A program made the position numbers and the translations under genes. From Scleromitrula shiraiana (Eukaryota > Ascomycota > Leotiomycetes > Helotiales > Sclerotiniaceae): a DNA stretch of 64,000 bases. The notes under the pieces were generated by a model. The model was not told the origin of the DNA. It ran no database searches and saw nothing but the letters and a program-made list of their open reading frames with translations. Positions 25,338 through 34,436 of the stretch are shown here, piece by piece (position 1 is the first letter of the stretch; each line of letters opens with the position of its first letter). The DNA lies in contig JABELC010000008.1 in NCBI GenBank assembly GCA_028455995.1, positions 1-64,000 on the forward strand. Reading direction: 5' to 3'.

Positions 25338-25400
25338 ATGAAGTTGTCAAATTTACCTTTTGACTCCGCCACATCGATATACCACAACACACAACTATGA
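25338..25400 (+). promoter_or_regulatory. Possible upstream ORF (20 codons)
   Basis: An ATG inside the predicted leader opens a 20-codon frame, MKLSNLPFDSATSIYHNTQL, ending in TGA at 25398-25400. If the leader is not spliced, this could slow translation of the main frame. Weak evidence: only position and the TATA box support it. Confidence 0.25.
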
Positions 25401-25620
25401 TCATCATTGAAAAAAAACCACTTGTGATTTTATTACCTTCTCCATCTTATCATGTACCTGGCGCGTACCTTGATTAATGGTATGACACCGCAGATTGTTC
25501 TCAAGTAATATTACTTTGGTTTCATCCGAACTTTCTTCTGAACTGATCAAAAAAGTATCCATTATTGAAAAGCTCCCGAAGCTTCTATATCTACGATAGC
25601 CTTCATCGAACGTTAACAAT

Positions 25621-26762
25621 ATGGCACTTTCAACCCCATCCCCCCGATTACACTTCGAGCCTGATACTATTCCAGTATCAGCTACACCTAACGCAGAACA
25701 AGCGCCTGCTTTGTCGTCATCCACGGCCCTTGCACGATTCGAATTCGAGTCCGGTCGAGGAAATGAAGGAACTAAAATTTTAATGGTAGAATGGGAAGAT
25801 GATGATGAAGGAAACGATGGCGCAAAAAACATGGGAGATTGGGAGGTATCATGGGAAGGAAAGACGACGGTTTTATCCGCACGAGATGGAGCCGAAGGAA
25901 AACTTCATCGACTTTATTTCTTACTAACCCCCGGAGCTAGCATCCCGAGAATAGTTAAACTATCGCAAGTGGGAGGGAAAACCATGCAAACAAATCCATT
26001 ACCTGCGATATTTCCACCTGAACTGGGATTGACTGCGCGACAATCTGGAAGAAAAGGTGTATTGCACACAATATGGGCGAAGAAGCGAATATCTGTGCTA
26101 CAAAAGGAAATTGAGGCGGAAATGAAAACAAATGGGGAGGGAATTGGTTTGGAAATCGCGATGCAAGAGAAACAATGGATCGAGGAGAATTTTGGCGTTG
26201 GTCCAAGAACTATTCCCGACATACAATATAATGCTACACCGAGTAGTCCAAAAACACCGGGTGGGGGAAGATTATCTGAAAAATTGAAGGGACTCAAATT
26301 AGGTACTAGCGCTGCGGAACTAAGTACTCCATCAGGTTTGTCATACTATTCATATTTTCGTTCCACGACAAGAAGAGTGAAAGAATCAAAACATTTACTA
26401 AACGTATGATATGAACAGAACCTAAACATGAAACTTTTTCGAATCCCTTATCACCAGAACAAGGTGACGTAGCAGTCTCATCATTCTCACTGTTCCACGG
26501 TGGAACCACCCGTCCACAGCAGCAACAACAACAACAACAACAACAACAACAACGGATAGTTGCCCAAGCCCCTCCACCAGGTCACGGTCAAACTTTCCAC
26601 AGCATTGGCGGCATGAGCTCGCTGAATGCCGTTGCTAGTGGTCATATACCACCACCATCATTAACACCAAAATCTTCTGACGAAACGGAAGATGAATTGT
26701 TTGCTGTAAAAATGAGTCCGAGAAGTCCGGAAATGACCAAAAGTCCTTTTAGTTTTGCATAG
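25621..26762 (+). CDS. Conserved-looking fungal protein with polyglutamine tract, function unknown
   Basis: Two exons, 25621-26335 and 26419-26762, join in phase over an 83-bp intron (GTTTGT donor, GAACAG acceptor) for 352 aa. Residues 1-190 look folded: KILMVEWEDDD, then WEVSWEGKTTVLSA and a basic helical segment, WAKKRISVLQKEIEAEMK. Then a Pro/Ser/Gly-rich linker (SPKTPGGGRLSEKLKGLKLG) leads to a run of about 14 Gln (CAG CAG then CAA repeats), a second low-complexity part and the tail MSPRSPEMTKSPFSFA, with several SP sites that kinases could use. No signal peptide or membrane span. The architecture suggests a regulatory or RNA-related protein, but I do not recognise the family. Confidence 0.8.
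26518..26556 (+). repeat. CAG/CAA coding microsatellite (polyGln)
   Basis: About 13-14 consecutive CAR codons, almost all CAA, encode the Gln run in the second exon of the 352-aa protein. Length variation between strains is likely. Confidence 0.9.
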
Positions 26763-27004
26763 ATCCAAAACTGACGTAACGGAAAATGTTTAATAACGAT
26801 ATCATGATAAGATGAAAATATGAGAAGATTTAGGCTTTCTAGGACCTGCGAGTAGCATTTGGAGGCTGAGAATTAGATTGGGAGGATTACGCTCGCTTTA
26901 TACCCTTTATTATTATTGGATCTTCTAGTCAAATGGTGAAGTGTCTTTCAAGGTTCATACTCTTCTTGTCTTTTGGACAATTTATGATACTCATTGATAC
27001 ATAC

Positions 27005-27145
27005 GACGTCTCTTTGAAACTTGGATATTTGGAAATATTTTGAGCAAACCCATTTTCAAAATCTGTTTAAAACATAAATCTTCATATCCTTCTGAAGCTA
27101 GTTTGCTTGAAATATCTGTGTATGATACAAATATTTGGAGATCAG
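27005..27145 (-). repeat. 53-bp AGACATT-family array, copy A
   Basis: Two unit markers in reverse orientation, GACGTCT at 27005 and AAAATCT at 27058, are exactly 53 bp apart, and the sequence between them matches the unit of the other arrays (ATATTTTGAGCAAAYYCATTTT). More diverged sequence follows to about 27145. It lies downstream of the polyQ gene and just before the P450 relic. Confidence 0.6.
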
Positions 27146-27376
27146 ATATATATGATTAGTTGTATGCAAACTGAATGGATATTCGGAATTTCAAGGGCTC
27201 GATTCCTATGAGTAATGTTGGCCCTGCTTCATAAAAGGTACCGGTCAACAGTGCATTGGAAATTTTCAAACGTTTAATCAACAGTTCAGTCAATTATTAA
27301 TCGTTCTAAATTCATCTCAAATTGATTCAGTTCCCTCATATCATGCCCTCAAGCGTTTGCGACCGCGTCTTCGAGC

Positions 27377-27925
27377 TTAATGGGCAACGACTCTGACTCC
27401 TTTCGTTCCAATCTCCGGTTCTGGTATGAAGAAGTCATGAATAAGCTTTACGTCCCTCTCTGTAGTCTCAATTAGTTCCAGCTTTGGCGCATTTTGTCGG
27501 TGAAGTACAGCAAGAACTAAACTCAACTCTGCATATGCCAAACCAAACGATATTAATATTCATATCTGTTTACTCATTGAAATGAGTCACATACTGCATG
27601 CCTAAACAATTACGAGAACCTCAAAAAAGGGCACATAGTTTCGATGTATGACAGGATCGCCATTTCATAGCCAGCGCTCTGGTATGAATCTAAATGGTTC
27701 TGGATAAGTATCCGGATCAGTAGCCATCAGGTAGGCCGACATTCCAACTGGCGTCTTTCGTATCTCATGTTATAGAGTTCCATCCTGAGGTTAAAATTTG
27801 CAAAAACCTACCCCAGTGGGAATTGTCCACTCTTTGTATTGGATTTTCTGGTCTGGAGAGATGCGGGGTAATCTACGCATGGTTCCGTAGCTAAGTCTAA
27901 ATTCATTAGAAAGAAACTTATGTCA
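27377..27925 (-). pseudogene. Cytochrome P450 relic (C-terminal third)
   Basis: On the minus strand the sequence reads as the C-terminal part of a fungal P450. In order: RLSYGTMRRLPRISPDQ; an apparently intact intron after IPTG; TPVGMSAYLMATDP; the PERW block RFIPERWL; then RNYVPF; the heme loop GSRNCLGM; LAYAELSLVLAVL; and EIGTKGVRVVAH followed by a stop at 27377. It is broken: a TGA directly follows ERWL, and the heme-loop Cys segment is in a different frame from RNYVPF. The N-terminal two thirds (membrane anchor, I-helix AGxET) are not found upstream, up to about 28.5 kb. The enzyme would be an ER monooxygenase; this copy cannot be functional. Confidence 0.88.
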
Positions 27926-30107
27926 AAAGTATACAGCACGACTTACATAGAGAGATGGAGGAAGAGATTGAGTTACTGGAAAGAACTGCAGGAGTTGGGG
28001 AGAACTGGATTTGAGGTTGATGCTTTATCGTCTAAATGTTTGAGGGTATTGAAGGCACCATAAACTATTTCATGGCTTCAAGGGTGGAAAATTCAGCTCA
28101 TGAAGAATAATGAGTATCTAAGCCAGCTAATGCCGACAATATACCTCTTTTCAGATTGGTGCATATCGATTAAATCGCACTACTTTCCGCATTTACCAAT
28201 GGTGTCGGAAATCCCATGGACCCCGCGGGTCCGCCTATTGATAATCAGATTCTTAGATGCTGGTGATGTAATCTGGGGTTGAAACCAAATCAAATGTTAC
28301 ACTTGATGGACGCATACTATTTAATTGACGGCGAATCTAACCGCTTTGGAGGATTGCAACATCTAAGCTTGCTATGCCAGTAAACTGTGAACCCAGATCG
28401 CAGTGTTAACTACAACGAACCCCCATATATTTATATCATCGGTGGAGATTTATGAAGACTAGACCAGGGCTCAAATCAATTTTTCTATATCAAACACCAC
28501 TAGTCCCTCGTAAGGATACGCCTGGCGTCGTCACATTATTGCTTGCACGAGATTCAAGAGCTTACGATGTTTAGAACCTTTACCGGTAAGTCAGAAAAAC
28601 ATTATATAGGGAACAGCATCCTCTTAGATCTCAAGCTGTTGTAGATTAGGAGGGGTTTCCTACTCAACTTTATGAAGAGGCAATGAATGAATCCCCCAAC
28701 TTTGGATGATTGTTAAGCCCCGAAAGCTTAAACAGGAGAACAATACTCAAGGGGCAACGTTAGTAAATATAATTAAAACAACAAGTTTATCTCGCAATAT
28801 TGGATGTTGACAAATATCAACGTAAATATGTTGTTTGTGATTCAATTATTGCTTAGTAAGCGAGATTTATTCACCCACCTGGTGCTGCAAGGTTGTGCCA
28901 GGAGTTTATATCCTCATATCTCCCTTCCTTTAAACCCTAATACTCAAACAAACATAACAGTTAGGTGATGTCCTACCAGAAAAGGGAATCTTACTTTCTC
29001 TCGAGTTCCTCTAGCGGAAATTATTCCGCGCGGAGATAGACTTTTCGTAGTGGTGGGAAATATCCATATTTGGATTAAGTCTTTGTCTTCACCAAGTCCC
29101 TCCCAACTTTCGGAGTCGATAGAAGACAATGTCAAAAATTCAAGTATTCGTCGTTCATACTTACATCTTCAACAATATCCTGGCAAGCGTATTCTGGGTT
29201 CTTCGCGATCAGTCTGAGAATCCCTGCTCCCGCATTCCTCTTCCCCTCATCTTAAACTTCCACCAAAGGTTTTCGCACAGACTATAGTAGAGGCTACATT
29301 CATTTTCATAACATGCTTCCTTTTTCGCAAATTTTGATAAAAACCATTTTTTATTATATCCAACTTCAACGTTTTCACCTGGGGTTTAATACTTCAATCT
29401 CTTCTCGGATTTCTATCGACAATGGATGTATCTGATGTTCATATATATCCCTTGGTATATCTCGACATTGATCTTCAATTTTAGGTTTCCGCCATCTCGC
29501 ATTTTCAATTTGTTATATATGCGAGGATGATGATTTATACCCCTTTAAGACAGACTACTGCAACTACTAATTAGGAAATAAGGAACCCAAGTCAGCTCGC
29601 GGTCGATGCTCAATATTGCCAAGTTCTGACTTTTGTTTCGTCGTCTTATGCTAATTGATATGTTCGACTCGTTTGCTTGGTCCCGTAAAATGGTATATAT
29701 ACCACTAACTTCCACCTTTCACTCCCGGTCTCATGTCTTATTTCAAAATTTACCGATGATTTATCGGATGAGAAAATAGACACGGGCTCCCAGAATACCT
29801 CTCTTTGCTCAAGAGATAAAGTAGCAGAGTTCTGTTTTGATTCGAATTGTATCCAATTCTCCTCGGTATCCGGGAAAAGAATACCGAGCCAAAGATCAAA
29901 ACCAGCCGATCAAATTAGATCAAACCCTATCTAACTTGCTCTGTCCTTACGTTGTTGTACTCAGCAACACCTCTTTATTTGAGAGCAACGGTTACCTTCA
30001 TCCTCCTATCCGGGAAAAGAATGCCGATCCAAAGCTCAAATCAACAGCGATCGAGATTCTACATTTCACCAGATTAAACAACAAAGTCATAGATATTGTC
30101 TCAAAAC
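27926..30107. other. Intergenic region, no supported gene
   Basis: I looked for the missing 5' part of the P450 in 27.9-28.5 kb on the minus strand and found nothing convincing. Short frames such as 28100-28282 and 28944-29135 have no domain. The right end holds the promoter and leader of the oxygenase gene and a direct repeat at 29.87/30.01 kb. Confidence 0.45.
29869..30058 (+). repeat. Diverged direct repeat, two copies 140 bp apart
   Basis: TCCGGGAAAAGAAT starts at 29869 and again at 30009. The following 35 bp remain similar (CCGAGCCAAAGATCAAA against CCGATCCAAAGCTCAAA). Both copies lie in the putative leader of the MpaB-type gene. Confidence 0.75.
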
Positions 30108-31583
30108 ATGTCTTCCAATATGTCTTCAAACACCACCACCTTCTTCACAAAACCCTCTCCTCTATCCCCCACCTCCAACTTTTCCACCACCACCATCCTT
30201 CTCTTTCTAGTCCCAGCTTATCTCCTCGTTGTGAACCGTCTCCGCTTCTCTCGCCTGCATAGCAAAACTAAGGAGTTCGGTTACACCACCCGTGCAAGTC
30301 TTCAAAAAATGACAAACGAGGATGCACAGAAGATTTCGGAATACGTGTCCGAGTTAGAGTTTCCAGCGTTCTATGTGATGGCTTTAAACTTTGCGCTTTT
30401 CAAGGTGAGCATGGTACTCCAGAGGTTTTGGAGCTTTGTTTGAATCGATTAATTGGGACGTCAAAGACTAAGTAAAGCTTGAAAATAGACATATGGGATT
30501 CCTACTATCTCCAAGCTTCTTATCGAGACCAAACAATTTGGCACAAAAGCAACCGCTGATAAACGATTTTCCGACACTGCGGTATTAGTTGCGGAGTAAG
30601 TATCCCCTACCTATATATAACTCCTATATATTTACTCTTCGCATCTTACCTTACTAACACCACTTCCAAGATTCATGTCATCTCCCCCGCAACACCCCAG
30701 AACCCTCCGAGCCCTATCCCGGATGAACTACCTCCATGCACCGTACACTAAAGCCGGTAAGATTTCTAACGACGATTACCTCTATACACTTAGTGTATTT
30801 ATTACGGACCCTATAGAGTGGATAACACTGTATGAATGGCGATCACTCAGTGATATGGAAGTATGCGCCATTGCTACTTTTTGGAAAAGTATTGGAGATG
30901 CAATGGGCATTTCTTATTCCGAGTTGAAAGGTGGAAAAAATGGAGATGAATGGAAAGATGGGTTAGAATTTTACGAAGACATCAAAAGTTGGGCAAAAGA
31001 TTACGAGAAAAAGTGTATGGTTCCCGATGCTTACAACAAAAAGCTCGCGGATGAACTAGTTCCTCTCCTTCTATTCCATACACCCTCATTTCTTCTGCCG
31101 TTTGCAAGGCAAGCAGTAGGTTATCTTATGGGGTCTCGTCTTCGAAAAGCTATGATATATCCTGAGCCTAGCGTTTTCGCTTCTTCTGTTACATATTTCC
31201 TTCTTTGTCTTCATTCCTGGATACTTAGATATTTGTCACCACCAAGACCAACATGGTTACGTATACGAGAGGTCTCGGGGGATACAAATACAGATAAAAT
31301 GGGAGACAGTGCGGAACAAAAAGAAAGATATCACAAAACGACCTATATGGTTCATCCCTATTATAATAAAGCAACTTTTTGGAGTCGATGGGGTCCAACG
31401 GGGTTAATCACCAGAGCATCGGGTGGATTCGTCCCGGAAGAAGGGAAATACTTGTCAGAAGGATATTTCATTGAGGAGGTGGGTCCGGAGAGATTTAAGG
31501 GGAAAGGTAGTGAAGAGATGAAGAGGGTGGGTTCTTTCTTTGTTTGCTCCAATATTATGTTGGGATGGCTGTGGAAAGATTGA
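30108..31583 (+). CDS. MpaB-type ER-bound oxygenase (DUF2236, latex-clearing-protein fold)
   Basis: Three exons, 30108-30404, 30489-30595 and 30671-31583, join in phase for 438 aa. An N-terminal membrane segment, TTTILLFLVPAYLLVV, lies near residues 24-40 after a Ser/Thr-rich start, so it is probably anchored in the ER. The domain then shows EFPAFYVMALNFALF, KRFSDTAVLVAEF and RMNYLHAPYTKAGKISND, whose His is a likely heme ligand in this family, followed by ITDPIEWITLYEWRSLSDME and FWKSIGDAMGI. A second hydrophobic segment, SVTYFLLCLHSWILRYL, lies near residue 310. The named relative, MpaB of Penicillium, cleaves a terpenoid chain in mycophenolic acid biosynthesis. No biosynthetic cluster is visible here apart from the broken P450 on one side. 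The substrate is unknown. Confidence 0.88.
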
Positions 31584-31836
31584 GATCAATTTTTATACAA
31601 TTGAAACTAATCAGTGTACAGACCGAAGAAAAATTAAGAGCAGAACGTCCAATTGGTTGTCCTTTTGCTTTCGCTGGGAAATGATTCCTTCATGCATATT
31701 CATTCACATGCCATGGAAAAACCTCAAGATCTCATTCAAAAAACTTTCTACCTAGAGCTCCCTCTGCTCTCATGATCTCTTCCAAATACGCACCTTTCAA
31801 ACACACACACTTTCGATCTTCTGTTCATTATCCAGA

Positions 31837-32350
31837 AGATACAAGTCTTATTCTCCGATCAAGCATCTCTCGTTCAGAACCACCTTTTCGATAAACCTCT
31901 GTACAAATTTTGAAGCGTACACATTCCCCAATTATCCTTCTTCAAACGAGGCATCTCTTTTTCAGAGCCATCTTTTCAGTTGAGAAATTCTTGTCCTAAT
32001 CTTTCAGACACATCCTTGGAGTCTTCTATCATCATTCAGAAGATACAATTCTGTATCTTCCAGCCAAGCACCTCTCGTTCAAAGGCATCTTTTCAAGCAA
32101 CAAAACTTTTTACCCATCTTCCAAGCACATACATTCCCGGTCTTCTGAATGTTTGGTCATCGTCCATAAGATACAATTCTTAATCTTCTAATCAAACATC
32201 TCTCAATCAAATCCGTCTTTTCAACCAACAAATTCGTTCGAATCCGCCGAGCAGATAATCTTCTCTCTCACTCTCGGTTCTATAAAGCTGTATAAATCGC
32301 CCACAAGATACAATTCTTTATCTTCCCATCGAGAATTATCTAGTCAATCA
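31837..32350 (+). repeat. Cluster of about five degenerate tandem copies (100-137 bp) with a stem-loop core
   Basis: AGATACAA(T/G)TCT followed by ATCTTC and then CATCTCTC recurs at 31837, 32041, 32169 and 32306, with a partial copy near 31940. In the copy at 32039-32060 the core forms a perfect 9-bp stem, GAAGATACA with TGTATCTTC, around a 4-nt loop. The other copies keep imperfect stems. No open frame runs through the copies. Confidence 0.65.
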
Positions 32351-33204
32351 TGAAAGTCAAACCCGCCCTGGCAGATTTGGTATTTTTGATTCCATCTTAT
32401 TTCTATCAAAGTCTTCCTATCCGTCTCGTCGGCTCAAATTCTTCACTTTGTCGCCGCCCAATCATATTTCATTTCCTTGTCAAACAGGTAATCAACTATT
32501 GCAACCTTCTGTCCGTCACATCTCTTTTGGTACTACGGAACTTCATACCATAAATGTTGTCTCCTAATACACACTTATCTACCACCTTCAATTATCTATC
32601 AGCCGTCTTTTGGCTCTATATACATCCGATAATACAATTCCCACTACTTGACTGGTATTTGTCCAGTTGATTATTATCTCTACTAAGCGATACCCAGCAT
32701 AATATTGAAGTCCTAGAAAAGCTATTCCATGTATAGATCAAGATGAGGTTAGATCCATCCGAAGACTTGGTACTTTTATTCTCATGATGATCATTTTCAT
32801 ACCGTTCGTGGCGATGAAAGATAAAGCTTGCCCGTCAAATTGAACATCAAGACCAGGAGCTCAAAGATCTCTGCATATCAACTCGTCTTCTACCAAAACC
32901 ATCGCAATCGGTAGATCTTCGTACCAACTCATCTTCTAACAATATATTTCTTAACCGGGACGGGAAATCAGCCAACTCCTTGACTTCCACAGGACATTGA
33001 AACTTACAGCGCTATCTTCAAACATCATCTATCAGCCATAACCTTGTTTCTACGTCATGAATGATGACCATCACATTTCTATATCCCGTGGACTTAGGGT
33101 GTGTATTTAAGAACTTATCATCGCACTTTCATTCAAACTTCATTCTGAAAACCTTAGTTATCTCTCAAGCTACATTTACTTTAAAAATCAAATCGTTGTC
33201 AAAG

Positions 33205-33917
33205 ATGGAGCCCAACACCAAAGAGTTGGCTGACAGGAAATACCTGCTATATATCATGGAGCTTATTCTTTTTTTCCATGGTGCTACTCCGTATGTGTGT
33301 GTTCTATATGGCTTTCCGTGACTTTTTCAAGCCTCATCTGTCCGAGCGACAAATGCGAGCCCAGATACTTTGGGAGGTCCTTGAGACTCCCCCCGAAAAA
33401 CGATCCGAGCGAGTCCTTGACCTATGTCTCTTCACTGTTGCTGACACTAAACTCAGAGCTTCGGATATCCATACCAATCCAGAAGTCATCGAACACCTAT
33501 GACGAAGGATAAGCGACAGCTCCGGAGCAACTCAAGTCAGATCAAGCTGGTGGCCTCAAAGCATTGATAAACAGCGAATATTTACAATTTAGGCATGGGT
33601 TGAAGTTATGTATTCATCAAGAACCTTTAGATAACAAAGAGTGCGATATTTCTACAATAAATTCTCCAAAGGGATTTGAGAAAGAATTGGCCAAGGTCCA
33701 GGACTGCATTCGGAAATACGACGAGGAAATTCAGGAAAAAGAATTGGCCAGGGTCCAGGAGTCCGTTCGAAAATACGATGAGGAAATTCGGGAAAAGTTG
33801 AAGGCGATGGATAGAATGTTCGACGATGAGGTGATGAGAGAGATTCAGAACAAGATTGGAAATAGGGGGGACTTCGAAAAGGGTCTGAGGGAACCTGCAC
33901 TGTTTGCGGAAGCTTAA
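33205..33917 (+). pseudogene. Broken or misassembled gene with membrane segment and duplicated coiled coil
   Basis: Three frames that look like parts of one gene follow each other. The first, MEPNTKELADRKYLLYIMEL, shifts frame at a run of seven T near 33273 and continues as VLLRMCVFYMAFRDFF (a membrane-like segment), then LSERQMRAQILWEVLETPPE, ending at 33502. After another shift and a stop at about 33512, a third frame carries PEQLKSDQAGGLKALINSEYL and runs to 33917 with a coiled coil. The coiled coil contains a 57-bp duplication at 33684-33740 and 33741-33797, encoding ELAKVQDCIRKYDEEIQEK and a near copy. No family is recognised. It could also be two small genes, or intact with unseen introns; a 41-bp GT-AG segment at 33290 would open another frame that looks less protein-like. 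Confidence 0.4.
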
Positions 33918-34227
33918 GTTGTACGACTGTATTTGAGCATTTATTTAATTTAAGTCATCACATTTTGTTGGAGTCAGGCGAAGGGCTTGAAATCAGTGGA
34001 CTTCGATATTCATCAATCCGAGTGTCAACAATCAGATCTCACGGATTATGTTCATAGTTATACTTCAGTGAGGTGCATTGTATATATTGTATTTTAGTTA
34101 TAAAAGTTACATGAAACCATGCATTGATTCGTCATCTATACTTCGGAATTCTTCCCTTCAAATCCTGGTCATATCTCTTGATTTCATCTTCGACCTAACC
34201 CATTTCTGAATATTCGTTCAAAAGATG

Positions 34228-34345
34228 AACATTCAAATATATTTTGAACTTATCCATTTTGAATGTTTGTTTGCAATAGAAACATTGAGATATCTTCTAA
34301 ATTTATTACAATTTTAATGTTTATTCGATTTAGAAATATTCAAAC
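34228..34345 (-). repeat. 53-bp AGACATT-family array, copy B
   Basis: In reverse orientation AACATTC-type markers stand at 34228, 34281 and about 34335, spaced 53-54 bp. On the minus strand the array ends in AAATGGGTTAGGTCG, close to the flank of copy C. It sits between two gene 3' ends. Confidence 0.8.
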
Positions 34346-34436
34346 TAGAATAGAAAGAAAAAGAAAGGAATTGCGTGTCAACTGTACAGACATTCAGAAT
34401 TTCCACAACTTGCTTGAGTATTATCATTTCTAATTC

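Larger units (their letters stand above)
21827..25620. other. 3.8-kb stretch without genes between divergent genes
   Basis: No frame of 60 codons or more lies between 22300 and 25400 on either strand, which is unusual in this gene-dense window. I see no transposase, reverse transcriptase or tRNA. Small perfect inverted repeats occur: TTTCAGCAG at 23225-23233 with its complement at 23245-23253, and CTGTCGC at 23802-23808 with its complement at 23815-23821. The last 400 bp carry a TATA box and a CT-rich zone belonging to the downstream gene. It may be degraded repeat sequence or a long regulatory region. Confidence 0.5.

Noticed and set aside
29837..30262. 141-codon frame overlapping the MpaB-type start
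   Set aside because: It overlaps the signal-anchor exon in another frame and its sequence is built from the local duplication; no domain.
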